64,000 nucleotides of DNA from Acidihalobacter prosperus (GTDB lineage Bacteria > Pseudomonadota > Gammaproteobacteria > DSM-5130 > Acidihalobacteraceae), in the NCBI RefSeq assembly GCF_000754095.2, contig NZ_JQSG02000003.1:1-64000 (forward strand), written 5' to 3'. Below the pieces are notes generated by a model, which did not search any database, was not told where the DNA came from, and saw only the letters and a list, made by a program, of their open reading frames with translations. The position numbers and the translations under genes are program-made. Below, one piece after another: positions 1-8,978 of this stretch. Every line of letters begins with the position of its first letter. Position 1 is the first letter of the stretch.

Positions 1-174
1 GGCACTATCGGTCTTCGGTGGCGTGACCAAGGAGGCCTGGATAGGCGCACCGGACGAGGCCGGGGTGATATTGCGGTCGAAACTGAGCCCGACGCCGAAG
101 AGAACCAATATGAACAGGTTGAGCAGAATCGCGGCCAGCAATGCCCATGGGTGCTGTTTCAGCTCACGCCACAT
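1..174 (-). CDS. tolA: TolA N-terminus (partial, runs off left edge)
   Basis: The first 58 residues of TolA are present. TolA is the inner-membrane protein of the Tol-Pal complex that reaches through the periplasm to Pal and TolB during outer-membrane constriction. The sequence begins MWRELKQHPW and continues with a single hydrophobic segment (about residues 11-30), as expected for the TolA membrane anchor. The ATG lies 4 nt after the tolR stop codon, matching the usual tolQ-tolR-tolA order. The periplasmic helical domain and the C-terminal domain lie outside the window. The identity rests on the position after tolR and on the anchor topology rather than on long similarity. Confidence 0.88.
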   Translation of the reverse strand, partial: MWRELKQHPWALLAAILLNLFILVLFGVGLSFDRNITPASSGAPIQASLVTPPKTDSA

Positions 175-178
175 GGTG

Positions 179-619
179 TCAGTGCCGTGAATCGGCGGCC
201 GGCGGCTCGGTCACCAGCCCCACCTTGTCCGCCCCAACCTGTTGCAGGATGCCCATCGCCTCAACCACTTTCCCGTAACTTACATGGCTATCGCCACGTA
301 CGTAGACCTGAATCTTGGGGTGTTTGCTCAAAATTTCTCCGGCGATATGCCTCAAGGCGGCGGCATCTAGCGCTTGCGTAGGATTGGCGCCCTGATTGAC
401 GAAAAAAGCGCCCTGGGCGTTCACCGTGACGGTCAGTGGCGTTTGCGTAGGCTGGCTGGAAACCGGCTTGGACGGCACGTGCGGGAGATCGACCTTGACG
501 CCCTGCTTCAGCAAGGGGGCAGTCACCAGGAAGATCACCAACAACACCAGCATCACATCGATATACGGAACGACATTGATCTGGGCCATCGGTTTGCGGC
601 GGCGATTTCTGCGTGACAT
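179..619 (-). CDS. tolR: TolR, Tol-Pal proton-channel subunit
   Basis: This 146-residue protein is of the ExbD/TolR family. It forms the proton-driven motor of the Tol-Pal system with TolQ in the inner membrane. A basic cytoplasmic N-terminus (about residues 2-9) precedes one membrane segment at about 17-36. That segment contains an aspartate in the context PYIDVMLVLL (D21), the family's proton-conducting residue. The rest is the periplasmic domain. Length is typical (E. coli TolR is about 142). It follows tolQ by 11 nt and precedes tolA by 4 nt, so co-transcription is likely. Confidence 0.95.
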   Translation of the reverse strand: MSRRNRRRKPMAQINVVPYIDVMLVLLVIFLVTAPLLKQGVKVDLPHVPSKPVSSQPTQTPLTVTVNAQGAFFVNQGANPTQALDAAALRHIAGEILSKHPKIQVYVRGDSHVSYGKVVEAMGILQQVGADKVGLVTEPPAADSRH

Positions 620-630
620 CGGGGACTCGA

Positions 631-1308
631 TCAGCTCATGACCAGTTGGCGCTGTAGCAATGCCAGGAATTCATCCTGGAAATTGTCATAGCGCGTCATC
701 AGACGCTCCAACTCATCGGCGAAACGGTTGTACGCGACGACGGCGGGAATCGCCGCGAACAGCCCCATGGCGGTCGCGATCAAGGCTTCCGCAATACCCG
801 GCGCCACCATCGCCAAGGATGCCTGCTGCACGTTACCCAGGGCCATGAACGCGTGCATGATGCCCCAGACGGTACCGAACAGACCCACGTAGGGACTGAC
901 CGAACCGACCGTAGCCAGAAAGTTGAGCCAGCGACCGAGTTCATCCTCCTCGCGCGAGGAGGCGACTCGCATGGACCGCTGCGCAGCGTCGATGACGAAA
1001 TTGGGTACCGTTTCCTGATTGGGTCGTTGCAGACGCAGGTATTCGCGGAAACCGGCCGCGAAGATGCCTTCAATACCACCGCGTTGCGCCTGAGTACGCA
1101 CCGATTCGTAGAGTTGCGACAGGTTCGCACCCGACCAGAAACGGTCCTCGAACACCATTGCCTGACGGCGTGCGCGCTTGAGCATGCGCCACTTCACGAA
1201 AATCATCGCCCAGGACAGCACCGAAGCGATCATCAGCAGCACCAGGACCAGCTGGGCCAGCAGGCTGGAGTTGATGACCAACTCGTAGAAAGTGGGATCA
1301 ACTGACAC
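631..1308 (-). CDS. tolQ: TolQ, Tol-Pal proton-channel subunit
   Basis: This is a 225-residue MotA/TolQ/ExbB family protein of the inner membrane. An N-terminal membrane segment lies at about residues 16-36, and two further segments lie in the C-terminal half in the TolQ signature region (SPYVGLFGTVWGIMHAFMAL, then the AIPAVVAYNRF region). I chose the GTG start at 1308 because a GGAGG sequence lies 9 nt upstream and the length then matches the family. The longer frame upstream reads as non-homologous arginine-rich sequence. The start overlaps the end of ybgC by 11 nt, suggesting translational coupling. Confidence 0.94.
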   Translation of the reverse strand: MSVDPTFYELVINSSLLAQLVLVLLMIASVLSWAMIFVKWRMLKRARRQAMVFEDRFWSGANLSQLYESVRTQAQRGGIEGIFAAGFREYLRLQRPNQETVPNFVIDAAQRSMRVASSREEDELGRWLNFLATVGSVSPYVGLFGTVWGIMHAFMALGNVQQASLAMVAPGIAEALIATAMGLFAAIPAVVAYNRFADELERLMTRYDNFQDEFLALLQRQLVMS

Positions 1309-1720
1309 GAACGACGGCCTCCAATAAATTTTCGGGGAATGCGACCGGCCTGAACGACGCTGCGTCGAGGCAAGCCAGCCTGACACTGCCACATGCGAGC
1401 AACGGCCTGTCGCCGCTCGCCTCGGAGGCCCGGAGAACCTCATGCTCGATCACGACGCTCGCGGGCCGCACGTGTCTGACCGCAGCGGTTACGTCGAGGG
1501 CATCGTTGAAACGGGCCGGTTGTCGGTAGTCAACGTCCACCGCGCGCACCGCAAAGATCACGCCGGGATCTCGCATCAGGCTGTCCTGCTCGAATCCCAA
1601 GCTTCTCAGCCACTCGGTCCGCGCTCTTTCCATGAACTTGAGATAGTTCGCGTAGTAGACGACGCCCGCCGTATCCGTGTCCTCGTAATAGACGCGTACC
1701 GGCCAGGTAAACACTTCCAT
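1298..1720 (-). CDS. ybgC: YbgC, Tol-Pal-associated acyl-CoA thioesterase
   Basis: This 140-residue hot-dog-fold thioesterase is of the 4-hydroxybenzoyl-CoA thioesterase/YbgC family. The conserved N-terminal block YYEDTDTAGVVYYANYL contains the catalytic aspartate (about D18) and is followed by the MERARTEWLR helix. Family members hydrolyse acyl-CoA or acyl-ACP and associate with phospholipid metabolism. The gene is routinely first in the tol-pal operon, as here. Because ruvB is not immediately upstream (the glr cassette and two small genes intervene), the tol promoter must lie either in the 256-bp gap at 1721-1976 or further upstream. Confidence 0.95.
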   Translation of the reverse strand: MEVFTWPVRVYYEDTDTAGVVYYANYLKFMERARTEWLRSLGFEQDSLMRDPGVIFAVRAVDVDYRQPARFNDALDVTAAVRHVRPASVVIEHEVLRASEASGDRPLLACGSVRLACLDAASFRPVAFPENLLEAVVRVS

Positions 1721-1865
1721 GGTTCACTCCCGAGGCACTCCGCACATGGCTGGGCGGAAGGCAACAGGGGGGTATTCTGTCAAATCCGAGAATGTTTCGC
1801 AGTCTTTTTGTCGCCCGGAGTCGGCCACACCCTGGCCGGCGAATCGGGGAATTGGGATTAAATAG

Positions 1866-1920
1866 CCGGCGATGTCGTCACAACAACCCGAGGGAGAATG
1901 TGTTGTGACGTCATCGCCGG
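1866..1920. repeat. 20-bp inverted repeat (hairpin) upstream of ybgC
   Basis: The left arm (1866-1885) and right arm (1901-1920) are reverse complements at 19 of 20 positions. The single mismatch is T1875 against T1911, and the loop is 15 nt (1886-1900). The hairpin lies in the 256-bp gap between the small lipoprotein gene and ybgC. It is not followed by a clear T-run on either strand, so it does not look like a standard intrinsic terminator. It could be a protein-binding site, an mRNA-stabilising stem or a remnant of a mobile palindrome. The rest of 1721-1976 holds no gene I can support. Confidence 0.8.
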
Positions 1921-1976
1921 AAGGAGCGACAACGTAGCCCACCGTCAAGAAGCGGCAGGCGAAAACTATCCGGCTA

Positions 1977-2210
1977 TCAGGAAGCCGGGGTACTGGTGGT
2001 CGCGGCCGGCGCGTGCGTGCCCGAATCGGGCATGCTCGTGGCCGGCGCGGCAGGCATCGAGGTCGCCGAGGATGGCGCCGCAGCGGTCGGGGCGGACCCG
2101 CTCGAATTCGAGGTTGCCGGGGTGCTGGATTCCTTTTTGCCGCAACCGGCGAGCAGACCGGCTCCGAGCACGATGGCAACTGCGGCGATCTTCAGCTGAT
2201 TCCTGTTCAT
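1977..2210 (-). CDS. Small predicted lipoprotein
   Basis: This 77-residue protein is not recognised as a named family. Starting at the ATG at 2210 (AGGA 8-9 nt upstream), it has a basic N-terminus, a hydrophobic stretch and a lipobox LLAGC followed by GKK, so it should be cleaved and lipidated by the lipoprotein pathway. The mature part is short and of low complexity, rich in Ser, Thr, Ala and Pro, with no globular domain visible. An in-frame ATG four codons upstream gives an 81-residue alternative. It lies between a 54-residue ORF and the long inverted repeat, on the same strand as the tol genes. Function unknown. Confidence 0.7.
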   Translation of the reverse strand: MNRNQLKIAAVAIVLGAGLLAGCGKKESSTPATSNSSGSAPTAAAPSSATSMPAAPATSMPDSGTHAPAATTSTPAS

Positions 2211-2262
2211 AAAAATCCTCATCCATCAAAGTGTGTTGCAAATATCGCGCAGCCCATCGGGT

Positions 2263-2427
2263 TCAGCGCGACGCCCCGGATGCGCTATGCGGTGCATCGG
2301 ACGGAGACTTGACCGCTTGCACCACTCCCTGGGGCGAGGCCTCACTGGCAGTCATCCACCCCAGTAGCGCAAACGCCGGACCGGTTGCCAACATGGCGAA
2401 GATGACCAAGAACACGCGCTTTTTCAT
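2263..2427 (-). CDS. Small membrane or secreted protein (54 aa)
   Basis: This short reading frame starts with ATG at 2427 and is preceded by GGGAG about 9 nt upstream. It begins MKKRVFLVIFAMLATGPAFA, which reads as a signal peptide or a single membrane anchor, and continues with a short polar tail ending in SGASR. No family is recognised. The lysine-rich start, the hydrophobic core and a good ribosome binding site argue that it is real. Its size and lack of known homologues leave doubt. It is followed by the lipoprotein gene on the same strand. The gap upstream to glrR (2428-2647) is AT-rich and holds no other gene I can see. Confidence 0.5.
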   Translation of the reverse strand: MKKRVFLVIFAMLATGPAFALLGWMTASEASPQGVVQAVKSPSDAPHSASGASR

Positions 2428-2647
2428 CCGTGCTCCCATCCGCTTGTGCCGGCGTAATCAGTCGATTCTCCTGCTTAACGTATCAATTCGCGTGCCAACC
2501 AACTAAATTAATTAATAATCAATGCATTAAATAAAATCAGGGTGGCAGGCGCGCGACAAAGCGTCGGCATATGACGACAGATCACGTGACGTTCATGTTA
2601 AACGACTGATATGGAAGGAATTTACCTGTCGCCCAATGGCGACAGTC

Positions 2648-4009
2648 TCAGGCGCGCTTGAACAAGGCGGGGTCAATATGATGGCGATTCAACAACTTGT
2701 AGAATTCCGTACGGTTGCGCTTGGCGAGCTTGGCTGCCGCCGTCACGTTGCCGTCGGTCAGCGTCAGGATGCGGGTGATGTATTCGCGCTCGGCCTGTTC
2801 CCGCGTCTCCACCAGCGACGGCATTTCGGCCGGACCTTCGTTTAGCGCCTTCTCCACCTGGCTGGCCGGGATCAGGGGCGTGGTGGTCAGCGCGATCGTC
2901 CGCTCGACGACGTTGTGAAGCTGGCGCACGTTGCCCGGCCAATCGTAGGCGACCAGCCGCGACATCGCGTCTGGCGAGAAACCCTTGATTTCCTGGGGAG
3001 CCCGATCGGCCGCCGCGGAGAGAAAGTGGGCCGCCAGCAAGGGGATGTCCTCGCGCCGATCGGAAAGCGAGGGCAAGCTCAGCGTGACCACGTTGAGACG
3101 ATAATAAAGATCCTCACGGAAACGCCCCTCGCGCACCGCCGCATCGAGATCCCGGTGCGTGGCCGAAACCACGCGAACATCCACCGCAATAGTGGACACC
3201 GCACCCACCGGTCGAACGGCCCGCTCCTGCAATGCGCGCAGCAGCTTGGCCTGTGCCGATAGCGGCATATCGCCAATTTCATCCAGAAACAGCGTGCCGC
3301 CACGCGCCGCCTGGAACAGACCCGGATGGTCGTGGGCCGCCCCGGTAAAGGCGCCTTTGCGGTGGCCAAAAAGCTCCGATTCGATTAGATTTTCGGGAAT
3401 CGCGCTGCAATTCACGGCCACGAAAGGCCCTTCGTGACGGCGGCTCGCGCGATGGATCGCATGCGCCAGCAATTCCTTGCCGGTACCGCTTTCGCCTCGG
3501 ATAAGGATGCTCGCATCGGCGCGCGCGGCCAGTTTGGCTTCCGCCAGCACGGCCTGCATTTCCGGACTGCGCGTGATGATGCCTGCGCTCCACGCCGCCT
3601 CGATTTCCGTCTCCCCGGGGAAGCCGCCCCCCAACTGTACCGCGGAGTCGATCTGGGTCTGCAGCTCGCGGTGGTTGAAGGGCTTGGTCAGGAAACCGAA
3701 CACGCCGCGCCGCGTCGCGGCCACGGCGTCCGGAATATTGCCGTGCGCCGTCAGGATGATGACCGGCAAACCGGTATAGGCACGGGCGATGGCGTCGAAC
3801 AGTGCCATGCCGTCCATCCCTTCCATGCGCAGATCCGTGATCACCACTTGCGGCCGAAACACAGGCAGCTTGGACAGCGCTTCCGCTCCGCTCTGCGCGG
3901 TCTCCACGTCGTATCCGGCCACATTCAGTCGCAGGGAGAGCACATGCAGCAGATCGGGCTCGTCATCCACCAATAGCACGCGCGTCTTAGTTGAGGTTTT
4001 GTAACTCAC
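2648..4009 (-). CDS. glrR: GlrR (QseF)-type sigma-54 response regulator
   Basis: This 453-residue NtrC-family activator has a receiver domain at about 8-125 with phosphoacceptor D59 (in VVITDLRM) and acidic pocket DDE at 15-17. The AAA+ domain at about 143-370 has Walker A GESGTGKE (172-179), the sigma-54 contact loop GAFTGA (219-224) and a Walker B within FLDEIGD. A Fis-type helix-turn-helix lies near the C-terminus (about 420-445). The GTG start at 4009 overlaps qseG by 23 nt. With the upstream kinase and lipoprotein this is the glrK-qseG-glrR (qseEGF) cassette. In enterobacteria GlrR activates sigma-54 promoters of envelope and small-RNA genes; the targets here are unknown. Confidence 0.88.
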   Translation of the reverse strand: MSYKTSTKTRVLLVDDEPDLLHVLSLRLNVAGYDVETAQSGAEALSKLPVFRPQVVITDLRMEGMDGMALFDAIARAYTGLPVIILTAHGNIPDAVAATRRGVFGFLTKPFNHRELQTQIDSAVQLGGGFPGETEIEAAWSAGIITRSPEMQAVLAEAKLAARADASILIRGESGTGKELLAHAIHRASRRHEGPFVAVNCSAIPENLIESELFGHRKGAFTGAAHDHPGLFQAARGGTLFLDEIGDMPLSAQAKLLRALQERAVRPVGAVSTIAVDVRVVSATHRDLDAAVREGRFREDLYYRLNVVTLSLPSLSDRREDIPLLAAHFLSAAADRAPQEIKGFSPDAMSRLVAYDWPGNVRQLHNVVERTIALTTTPLIPASQVEKALNEGPAEMPSLVETREQAEREYITRILTLTDGNVTAAAKLAKRNRTEFYKLLNRHHIDPALFKRA

Positions 4010-4556
4010 GATCCTTCACCTGATTGAGCTGCGTTTCGATTCGGGTCAACGCCTTCAGTTTTGCCTGCAGGGTGTCGATTTCCTGGTGCGCAGCGGCCAA
4101 TGCCTGCGCATCCGACTGTTCGCGTTGCGCGACCTGACGCAATATGAGCGCCAATCCGCGGTAAGGCGTATCCCGCTTGGCGGCCAGAACCTGAAGCAGA
4201 TCCTCCCGCTGTTCGACGGACAGGCACTGCGGCACCACGGTGGCCAGCGTCGCAAGCGTGATCCGCGCATAGTCGTCAGGGCGCTGGGCATAACGCGCCT
4301 TGGCCTGTTCGCAGACCGCCTTCTGCCGATTCTCGGACAACGCGGCCGCCGCACCCGCATAACTCAGCAGCGCCTTGATACCGGCCGAGGGGGACGGCAA
4401 AGGCGGTGGCGGGGTTTCGGGCCGCTTCGGTCCAGGGACCGACGGCGTCGTCTCCATGGGGGCCGGCGCTTTCAGAAACGCCGGCAGCCTGGCGCAACCG
4501 GCCAGCGACAGCAGGCCCGTCAGCAACAGCAAGCCCCCAAGGCGGCCGATGCTCAT
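3987..4556 (-). CDS. qseG: QseG-like outer-membrane lipoprotein
   Basis: This 189-residue predicted lipoprotein has an N-terminal signal ending in the lipobox LAGC (about residues 18-21). A proline-rich linker (about 30-60) follows, then an alpha-helical domain ending in a probable coiled coil (about 150-185, around IDTLQAKLKAL). In enterobacteria QseG sits between glrK and glrR and contacts the kinase periplasmic domain. The placement, size and lipobox match, but sequence similarity of this family is low, so the name rests largely on context. It overlaps glrK by 4 nt and glrR by 23 nt, so all three products are probably translated together. Confidence 0.75.
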   Translation of the reverse strand: MSIGRLGGLLLLTGLLSLAGCARLPAFLKAPAPMETTPSVPGPKRPETPPPPLPSPSAGIKALLSYAGAAAALSENRQKAVCEQAKARYAQRPDDYARITLATLATVVPQCLSVEQREDLLQVLAAKRDTPYRGLALILRQVAQREQSDAQALAAAHQEIDTLQAKLKALTRIETQLNQVKDRELQNLN

Positions 4557-6034
4557 TCCGCATTCTCCTCGCGCAAATCCGGCGGCAACTCAACCACGAA
4601 CACGGCACCCTCTCCTTCGCGCGGCACATCGAGACGCACACGGCCACGGTGCGCCTGCACATATTCCTGCACGATGGCGAGTCCCAGACCGGATCCTCTC
4701 ACAATACCCTCCTGCGGAGGTCTGCCGCGGTAAAATGGCTCGAACAGATGCGCGCGATCCTCGCCGGAGATACCCGGCCCCTCATCCACCAGACGCATCG
4801 CCACCCAGCCCTCGGCGAGTGAAACCACGATATGCAGGGTCGAGCCCCGAGGCGCATATTTGATGGCATTCGAGAGCAGATTGTCGACCACCTGACGCAG
4901 TTTGGCCTCGTCTCCCCAGAGTGCGGCCCGGGTCATATGTTTGTCGACCTGCAGGCCGCGCCCGGCGATTGCCGGCATCAGCGCCTTGAGCGATTGTTCG
5001 ATCAGCTGTGCGAAATCGAGCAGCTTCAGATTCAGGCTTGCGAACTGCCCTTGCAGACGGCTGTACTGCAGCAGTTGCTCGATGCGCTCCTGCAGCTGCC
5101 GACCGCTGGCCGCCAATATGCGCATCAGACTGGCCTGCTCGGCATTGAGCATGCCCAGCACCTGCTCGTCCAGCAGCGAAACGCCTTCGAGCAGGGTCGT
5201 CAGCGGCGTCTTGAGATCGTGTGACATGTCACGCAGAAAACGCTGCTTGCCGGTTTCGAGTTCCTGCAGGCGACGGCGCGTCCAGTCGAGGCGCTCGCCC
5301 AGATATTCGAGATCGCGCGGTCCGCTGACCGCGACCGGCTGATCGAAACGGCCATCGCCGAGGTGATGGATGGCATGATCGATCTGACGCACCGGGCGCA
5401 AGATCAGTCTGCTCAGCCCGTAAGCCAGGGCAAAGGTCAACGGCACCAACAGCAAGGCGCCCCAGACCAGCACTTGCTGCAGCCAACCCGCCCGCGTCCT
5501 CAGGGCATCGACACGATGGCCGACGACGCGGCTGCTGTCGATCCAGAGCTGATGCGCCTCGCGGCTGAGACGGTCGAACCCGTCGATGCGATTCGGTGCC
5601 GCTGGCTTGGCCTGTGTCGACTGCAGAAACCGGTTTGCCAGCTCGCGCTCGCCCGCCGAAAGCTGCGCGATCTGGGTACCGAGACGCTCGCCCATGGACA
5701 ACGACATCAAGCCGTGCACCGTGTGATCGAACTGCTGGTGACTGGAGCGGAACACCTGCAGCAACCCGGGATCGCCCACCACGAGATACTGACGGGCGCT
5801 GCGCTCCATGGTGACCAGCTCCTCCATCAGCAGCAGGCTGCCCTGCGTCAGCTGTACGCCCTCGTTGACGATCTCCTCGCTCTGCCCGGCGATGCGGTTC
5901 ACCGCGTAAGCCGCGCCCAGCACCACCAGCAACAGCGGCAGCACCACCAGCGTAAAGCTGACCAGCACCAGCCCACCCAGCGAATGCGGTGGCCAGCGCC
6001 GCGGGCCGGCGCCGGATAGCCACTTAATCTTCAT
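4553..6034 (-). CDS. glrK: GlrK (QseE)-type sensor histidine kinase
   Basis: This is a 493-residue inner-membrane histidine kinase. Membrane segments lie at about 21-45 and 186-210, enclosing a roughly 140-residue helical periplasmic sensor region. A HAMP linker follows (about 208-262). The dimerisation domain contains MSHDLKTPL with the phosphorylatable H272. The ATPase domain has an N-box ([11 protein letters not shown]), DEGPGIS and GSGLGLAI. The gene starts inside the end of ruvB (11-nt overlap) and is followed directly by qseG and glrR. It should phosphorylate GlrR; its signal is not evident from the sequence. Confidence 0.9.
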   Translation of the reverse strand: MKIKWLSGAGPRRWPPHSLGGLVLVSFTLVVLPLLLVVLGAAYAVNRIAGQSEEIVNEGVQLTQGSLLLMEELVTMERSARQYLVVGDPGLLQVFRSSHQQFDHTVHGLMSLSMGERLGTQIAQLSAGERELANRFLQSTQAKPAAPNRIDGFDRLSREAHQLWIDSSRVVGHRVDALRTRAGWLQQVLVWGALLLVPLTFALAYGLSRLILRPVRQIDHAIHHLGDGRFDQPVAVSGPRDLEYLGERLDWTRRRLQELETGKQRFLRDMSHDLKTPLTTLLEGVSLLDEQVLGMLNAEQASLMRILAASGRQLQERIEQLLQYSRLQGQFASLNLKLLDFAQLIEQSLKALMPAIAGRGLQVDKHMTRAALWGDEAKLRQVVDNLLSNAIKYAPRGSTLHIVVSLAEGWVAMRLVDEGPGISGEDRAHLFEPFYRGRPPQEGIVRGSGLGLAIVQEYVQAHRGRVRLDVPREGEGAVFVVELPPDLREENAE

Positions 6035-7058
6035 CGTGCGCGAAAAGTTCTCCGCCCGCGGGCGGCGTCAGCCCGAAATGCGCCCAGGCCCGGCGCCCCG
6101 CAACCCGGCCGCGGGCGGTGCGCGCCAGGAACCCCTGTTGAATCAGATAGGGCTCGATAACGTCCTCGATGGTGCCGCGCTCGTCGCCGATGGCAGCCGC
6201 GAGGCTGTCCACGCCGACCGGCCCGCCGTCGAAACGCTCCATCACCGCCAGCAGCAGTCGGCGGTCCATGTGATCGAGACCGAAACGGTCGACATTGAGC
6301 ATATCGAGCGCACGCGCCGCCACCGCGACGTCGATCGCGCCATCGGCCTTGACCTGCGCGAAGTCGCGCACGCGCCGCAGCAGCCGGTTGGCGATACGCG
6401 GCGTACCGCGACCGCGGCGGGCAATCTCGCCGGCGCCTTCGGCATCGATCGCCACGCCGAGAATACGCGCCGCACGGGTCACGATGCGCGTCAGATCGGC
6501 GGTATCGTAGAACTCCAATCGCTGCACGATACCGAAACGGTCTCGCAGCGGCGAGGTCAGCAAGCCGGCCCTGGTGGTCGCGCCCACCAGGGTGAAGGGT
6601 GGCAGCTCCAGCTTGATCGAGCGCGCGGCTGGCCCTTCGCCGATCATGATATCGAGCTGGAAGTCCTCCATCGCCGGGTAGAGAATCTCCTCCACCACCG
6701 GACTCAGGCGGTGAATCTCGTCGACGAAAAGCACATCATGAGGTTCCAGGTTGGTCAACAGCGCAGCCAGGTCACCCGGTTTTTCCAGCACCGGACCGGA
6801 GGTCTGACGAAGACTCGCGCCCAGCTCGTTGGCGATAATATGCGCCAGGGTGGTCTTGCCGAGGCCAGGCGGCCCGAAGATCAGCGTGTGATCCAGCGCC
6901 TCGCTGCGCGCACGTGCAGCGTGTATGAACACCTCCATCTGCTCGCGCACGACCGACTGCCCGACATAATCGGCAAGCCGTTGCGGGCGTATGCCGTTTT
7001 CGGCTTCGCCGTCGCCGCCCAGTGATTCGCCGCTCAGCAGGCGTTCGCGCTCGCTCAC
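6024..7058 (-). CDS. ruvB: RuvB, Holliday-junction branch-migration ATPase
   Basis: This is the 344-residue AAA+ motor of the RuvABC resolvasome. Walker A GPPGLGKT, Walker B (VDEIHR), the sensor region GATTRAG and the C-terminal winged-helix domain are all present. The GTG start at 7058 overlaps the ruvA stop codon (GTGA), giving a protein of standard length. A longer upstream frame reads non-homologous arginine-rich sequence and was discarded. It is followed, with 11-nt overlap, by glrK rather than by the tol operon, which is unusual for the otherwise conserved ruvCAB-ybgC-tol order. Confidence 0.97.
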   Translation of the reverse strand: MSERERLLSGESLGGDGEAENGIRPQRLADYVGQSVVREQMEVFIHAARARSEALDHTLIFGPPGLGKTTLAHIIANELGASLRQTSGPVLEKPGDLAALLTNLEPHDVLFVDEIHRLSPVVEEILYPAMEDFQLDIMIGEGPAARSIKLELPPFTLVGATTRAGLLTSPLRDRFGIVQRLEFYDTADLTRIVTRAARILGVAIDAEGAGEIARRGRGTPRIANRLLRRVRDFAQVKADGAIDVAVAARALDMLNVDRFGLDHMDRRLLLAVMERFDGGPVGVDSLAAAIGDERGTIEDVIEPYLIQQGFLARTARGRVAGRRAWAHFGLTPPAGGELFAHDED

Positions 7059-7654
7059 CGCACCGCCGCTCGCAGGGCCTGGCGAATCATCGCCTCGGCA
7101 TCGAGGCCTTCGCCAGACACGGCCGCGATCATGCGGCTCGCCTCTGGCGGGCGGTAGCCCAGCGCGACCAGTGCGCTGACCGCTTCCTCTTCGGCATCGA
7201 CCGGGCGCACCGGTGCGAGGGCAGGCGCGGCATCGCGCGTGCTGGCAACGGGTGCCGAAAGCCGGTCGCGCAGCTCGATGATCAGACGTTCGGCGGTCTT
7301 CTTGCCGATACCCGGCAAACGTGTCAGGCGCGCGCTGTCTCCGGCATGGATGCACTGCGTGAACGTCTCCGCATCCATGCCCGAAAGAATCGCGAGGGCG
7401 ACCCGCGCACCCACGCCGTTGACCTTGAGCAGCTCGCGGAACAGTGCGCGGTCGCGTTCGGCGGCGAAACCGAAAAGTTGATGGGCATCCTCGCGGACAT
7501 GCAGATGCGTGTAGAGCAGCACTTCCTCGCCGACATCGGGCAGCAAGTAGAAAGTGGACATCGGCGCCTCGACCTCGTAACCGATGCCACCCACCTCGAT
7601 GAGCAGCTGCGGGGGCTGCTTGAACGTCAGCAGGCCTCGGAGCCGCCCGATCAT
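7055..7654 (-). CDS. ruvA: RuvA, Holliday-junction-binding protein
   Basis: This 199-residue protein binds four-way junctions as a tetramer and loads RuvB. The OB-fold N-terminus (MIGRLRG, then VGGIGYEV) is followed by the two helix-hairpin-helix motifs ([18 protein letters not shown] and [16 protein letters not shown]) and a C-terminal RuvB-binding domain (about 150-199). The ATG at 7654 gives the family start MIGRLRG and overlaps the ruvC stop by 4 nt. Co-expression with ruvC and ruvB is clear from the overlaps. Confidence 0.97.
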   Translation of the reverse strand: MIGRLRGLLTFKQPPQLLIEVGGIGYEVEAPMSTFYLLPDVGEEVLLYTHLHVREDAHQLFGFAAERDRALFRELLKVNGVGARVALAILSGMDAETFTQCIHAGDSARLTRLPGIGKKTAERLIIELRDRLSAPVASTRDAAPALAPVRPVDAEEEAVSALVALGYRPPEASRMIAAVSGEGLDAEAMIRQALRAAVR

Positions 7655-8145
7655 GCCTGGCCTCCGACAACGCGCGGCAAACGCAGACCCGTATGCGCGT
7701 GACACACGGCGATGGCAAGGGCATCGGCGGCATCGGCCTGAGGCTTGGCATCCAGGCCGAGCAGAAGTCTGATCATATGCTGCACCTGTGTCTTGTCCGC
7801 CGCGCCTGTGCCGACGACGGCAAGTTTGATTTCGCGCGGCGCATACTCATGCACCGACAATCCAGCCACCACCCCCGCGCAGATCGCGGCGCCGCGCGCC
7901 TGGCCCAGCTTGAGGGCGGAGGCGGGATTGCGCGCCACGAAAACCTGTTCGACGACCATCACCGCGGGCGTGTGCGCTGCGACGATTTCGCCGACTTCGC
8001 GGAAGATGCGGCCAAGCCGCTCGGCAAGCGCGCCCTCCGGCAAACGGATGCAACCACTGGCGACATGCCGGCTCTGGCGCCCGTCGCTGTCGATCAAGCC
8101 ATAGCCGGTGATCCGCGACCCGGGGTCGATGCCGAGGATGCGCAT
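7651..8145 (-). CDS. ruvC: RuvC, Holliday-junction resolvase
   Basis: This 164-residue endonuclease of the RNase-H fold cuts Holliday junctions symmetrically. The acidic catalytic residues are visible in the usual contexts: D7 in GIDPGS, a glutamate in VVEQVF and the C-terminal aspartates in DAADALAIA. Length is typical. It overlaps yebC by one base and ruvA by 4 nt, so yebC-ruvC-ruvA-ruvB form one coupled transcription unit. Confidence 0.97.
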   Translation of the reverse strand: MRILGIDPGSRITGYGLIDSDGRQSRHVASGCIRLPEGALAERLGRIFREVGEIVAAHTPAVMVVEQVFVARNPASALKLGQARGAAICAGVVAGLSVHEYAPREIKLAVVGTGAADKTQVQHMIRLLLGLDAKPQADAADALAIAVCHAHTGLRLPRVVGGQA

Positions 8146-8897
8146 CAGCCGGCAGCCATGCGTTCCAGCACTTCGTCCGGGAAATCGGCGTTGGCGTACA
8201 CCGACTGCACGTCATCCAGATCTTCAAGGGTTTCGATCAGGCGGATCATGGTTTCGGCGGTCTCGGCATCGATCGGGGTGAGATTGTCGGGCCGCATGGT
8301 TGCCTCGGCGCGTTCCGGTTCGAGGCCGGCCTCGCGCATCGCCGCTGCCACCGCCTCGTAAGCATCCGGCCGCGTCAGCACCTCGATGCTGCCGTCCGTA
8401 TCCGTGACCACGTCCTCGGCACCGGCTTCCAAGGCCACCTCCATGACGCGATCTTCATCCAGCCCCGGCGGGAAACCGAGCACGCCGGTATGCGTGAACA
8501 TGAAGGCCACGGAACCATCGGTGCCGAGATTGCCGCCCGCCTTGGTGAAGGCGTGCCGTACTTCCGCCACCGTACGGTTGCGGTTGTCCGTCATGCAGTC
8601 GACCATCACGGCCACGCCGCCCGGCCCATAGCCCTCGTAACGGACCTCTTCGTAGTTGTCGCCGTCGAGTTCGCCCGCGCCGCGCTTGCGGGCGCGCTCG
8701 ATCGTATCCTTGGGCATGTTCGCCGCCAGCGCCTTGTCGATTGCGATGCGCAACCGCGGATTGGCGCTCAGGTCGTCGCCGCCCATGCGCGCCGCAACCG
8801 TGATCTCGCGAATCAGCTTGGTGAAAAGCTTGCCGCGCTTCTTGTCCTGGGCACCCTTGCGGTGCTGGATATTGGCCCACTTGCTATGCCCTGCCAT
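8145..8897 (-). CDS. yebC: YebC/PmpR-family protein
   Basis: This 250-residue protein of the YebC family starts [18 protein letters not shown], the family hallmark, and has the conserved [11 protein letters not shown] and [10 protein letters not shown] blocks. Family members are described as transcriptional regulators (PmpR) and, more recently, as translation factors that relieve ribosome stalling at proline stretches. Cytoplasmic. It is the first gene of the yebC-ruvCAB unit here, with an 81-bp gap to the upstream hydrolase gene that probably holds its promoter. Confidence 0.95.
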   Translation of the reverse strand: MAGHSKWANIQHRKGAQDKKRGKLFTKLIREITVAARMGGDDLSANPRLRIAIDKALAANMPKDTIERARKRGAGELDGDNYEEVRYEGYGPGGVAVMVDCMTDNRNRTVAEVRHAFTKAGGNLGTDGSVAFMFTHTGVLGFPPGLDEDRVMEVALEAGAEDVVTDTDGSIEVLTRPDAYEAVAAAMREAGLEPERAEATMRPDNLTPIDAETAETMIRLIETLEDLDDVQSVYANADFPDEVLERMAAG

Positions 8898-8978
8898 GCC
8901 GCCACCTCTTCAAGCGATACATATCGATGCGATGGCCGATTTTATCATGCCCCGGCCCGCTCCACGGAGAGACGCCCC

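Noticed and set aside
1866-1920. The long inverted repeat as a standard intrinsic terminator
   Set aside because: No T-run follows the stem on either strand, so it was kept as an unexplained repeat.
7059-7751. N-terminal extension of ruvB across ruvA
   Set aside because: Non-homologous; the GTG at 7058 gives the standard RuvB length and overlaps the ruvA stop.
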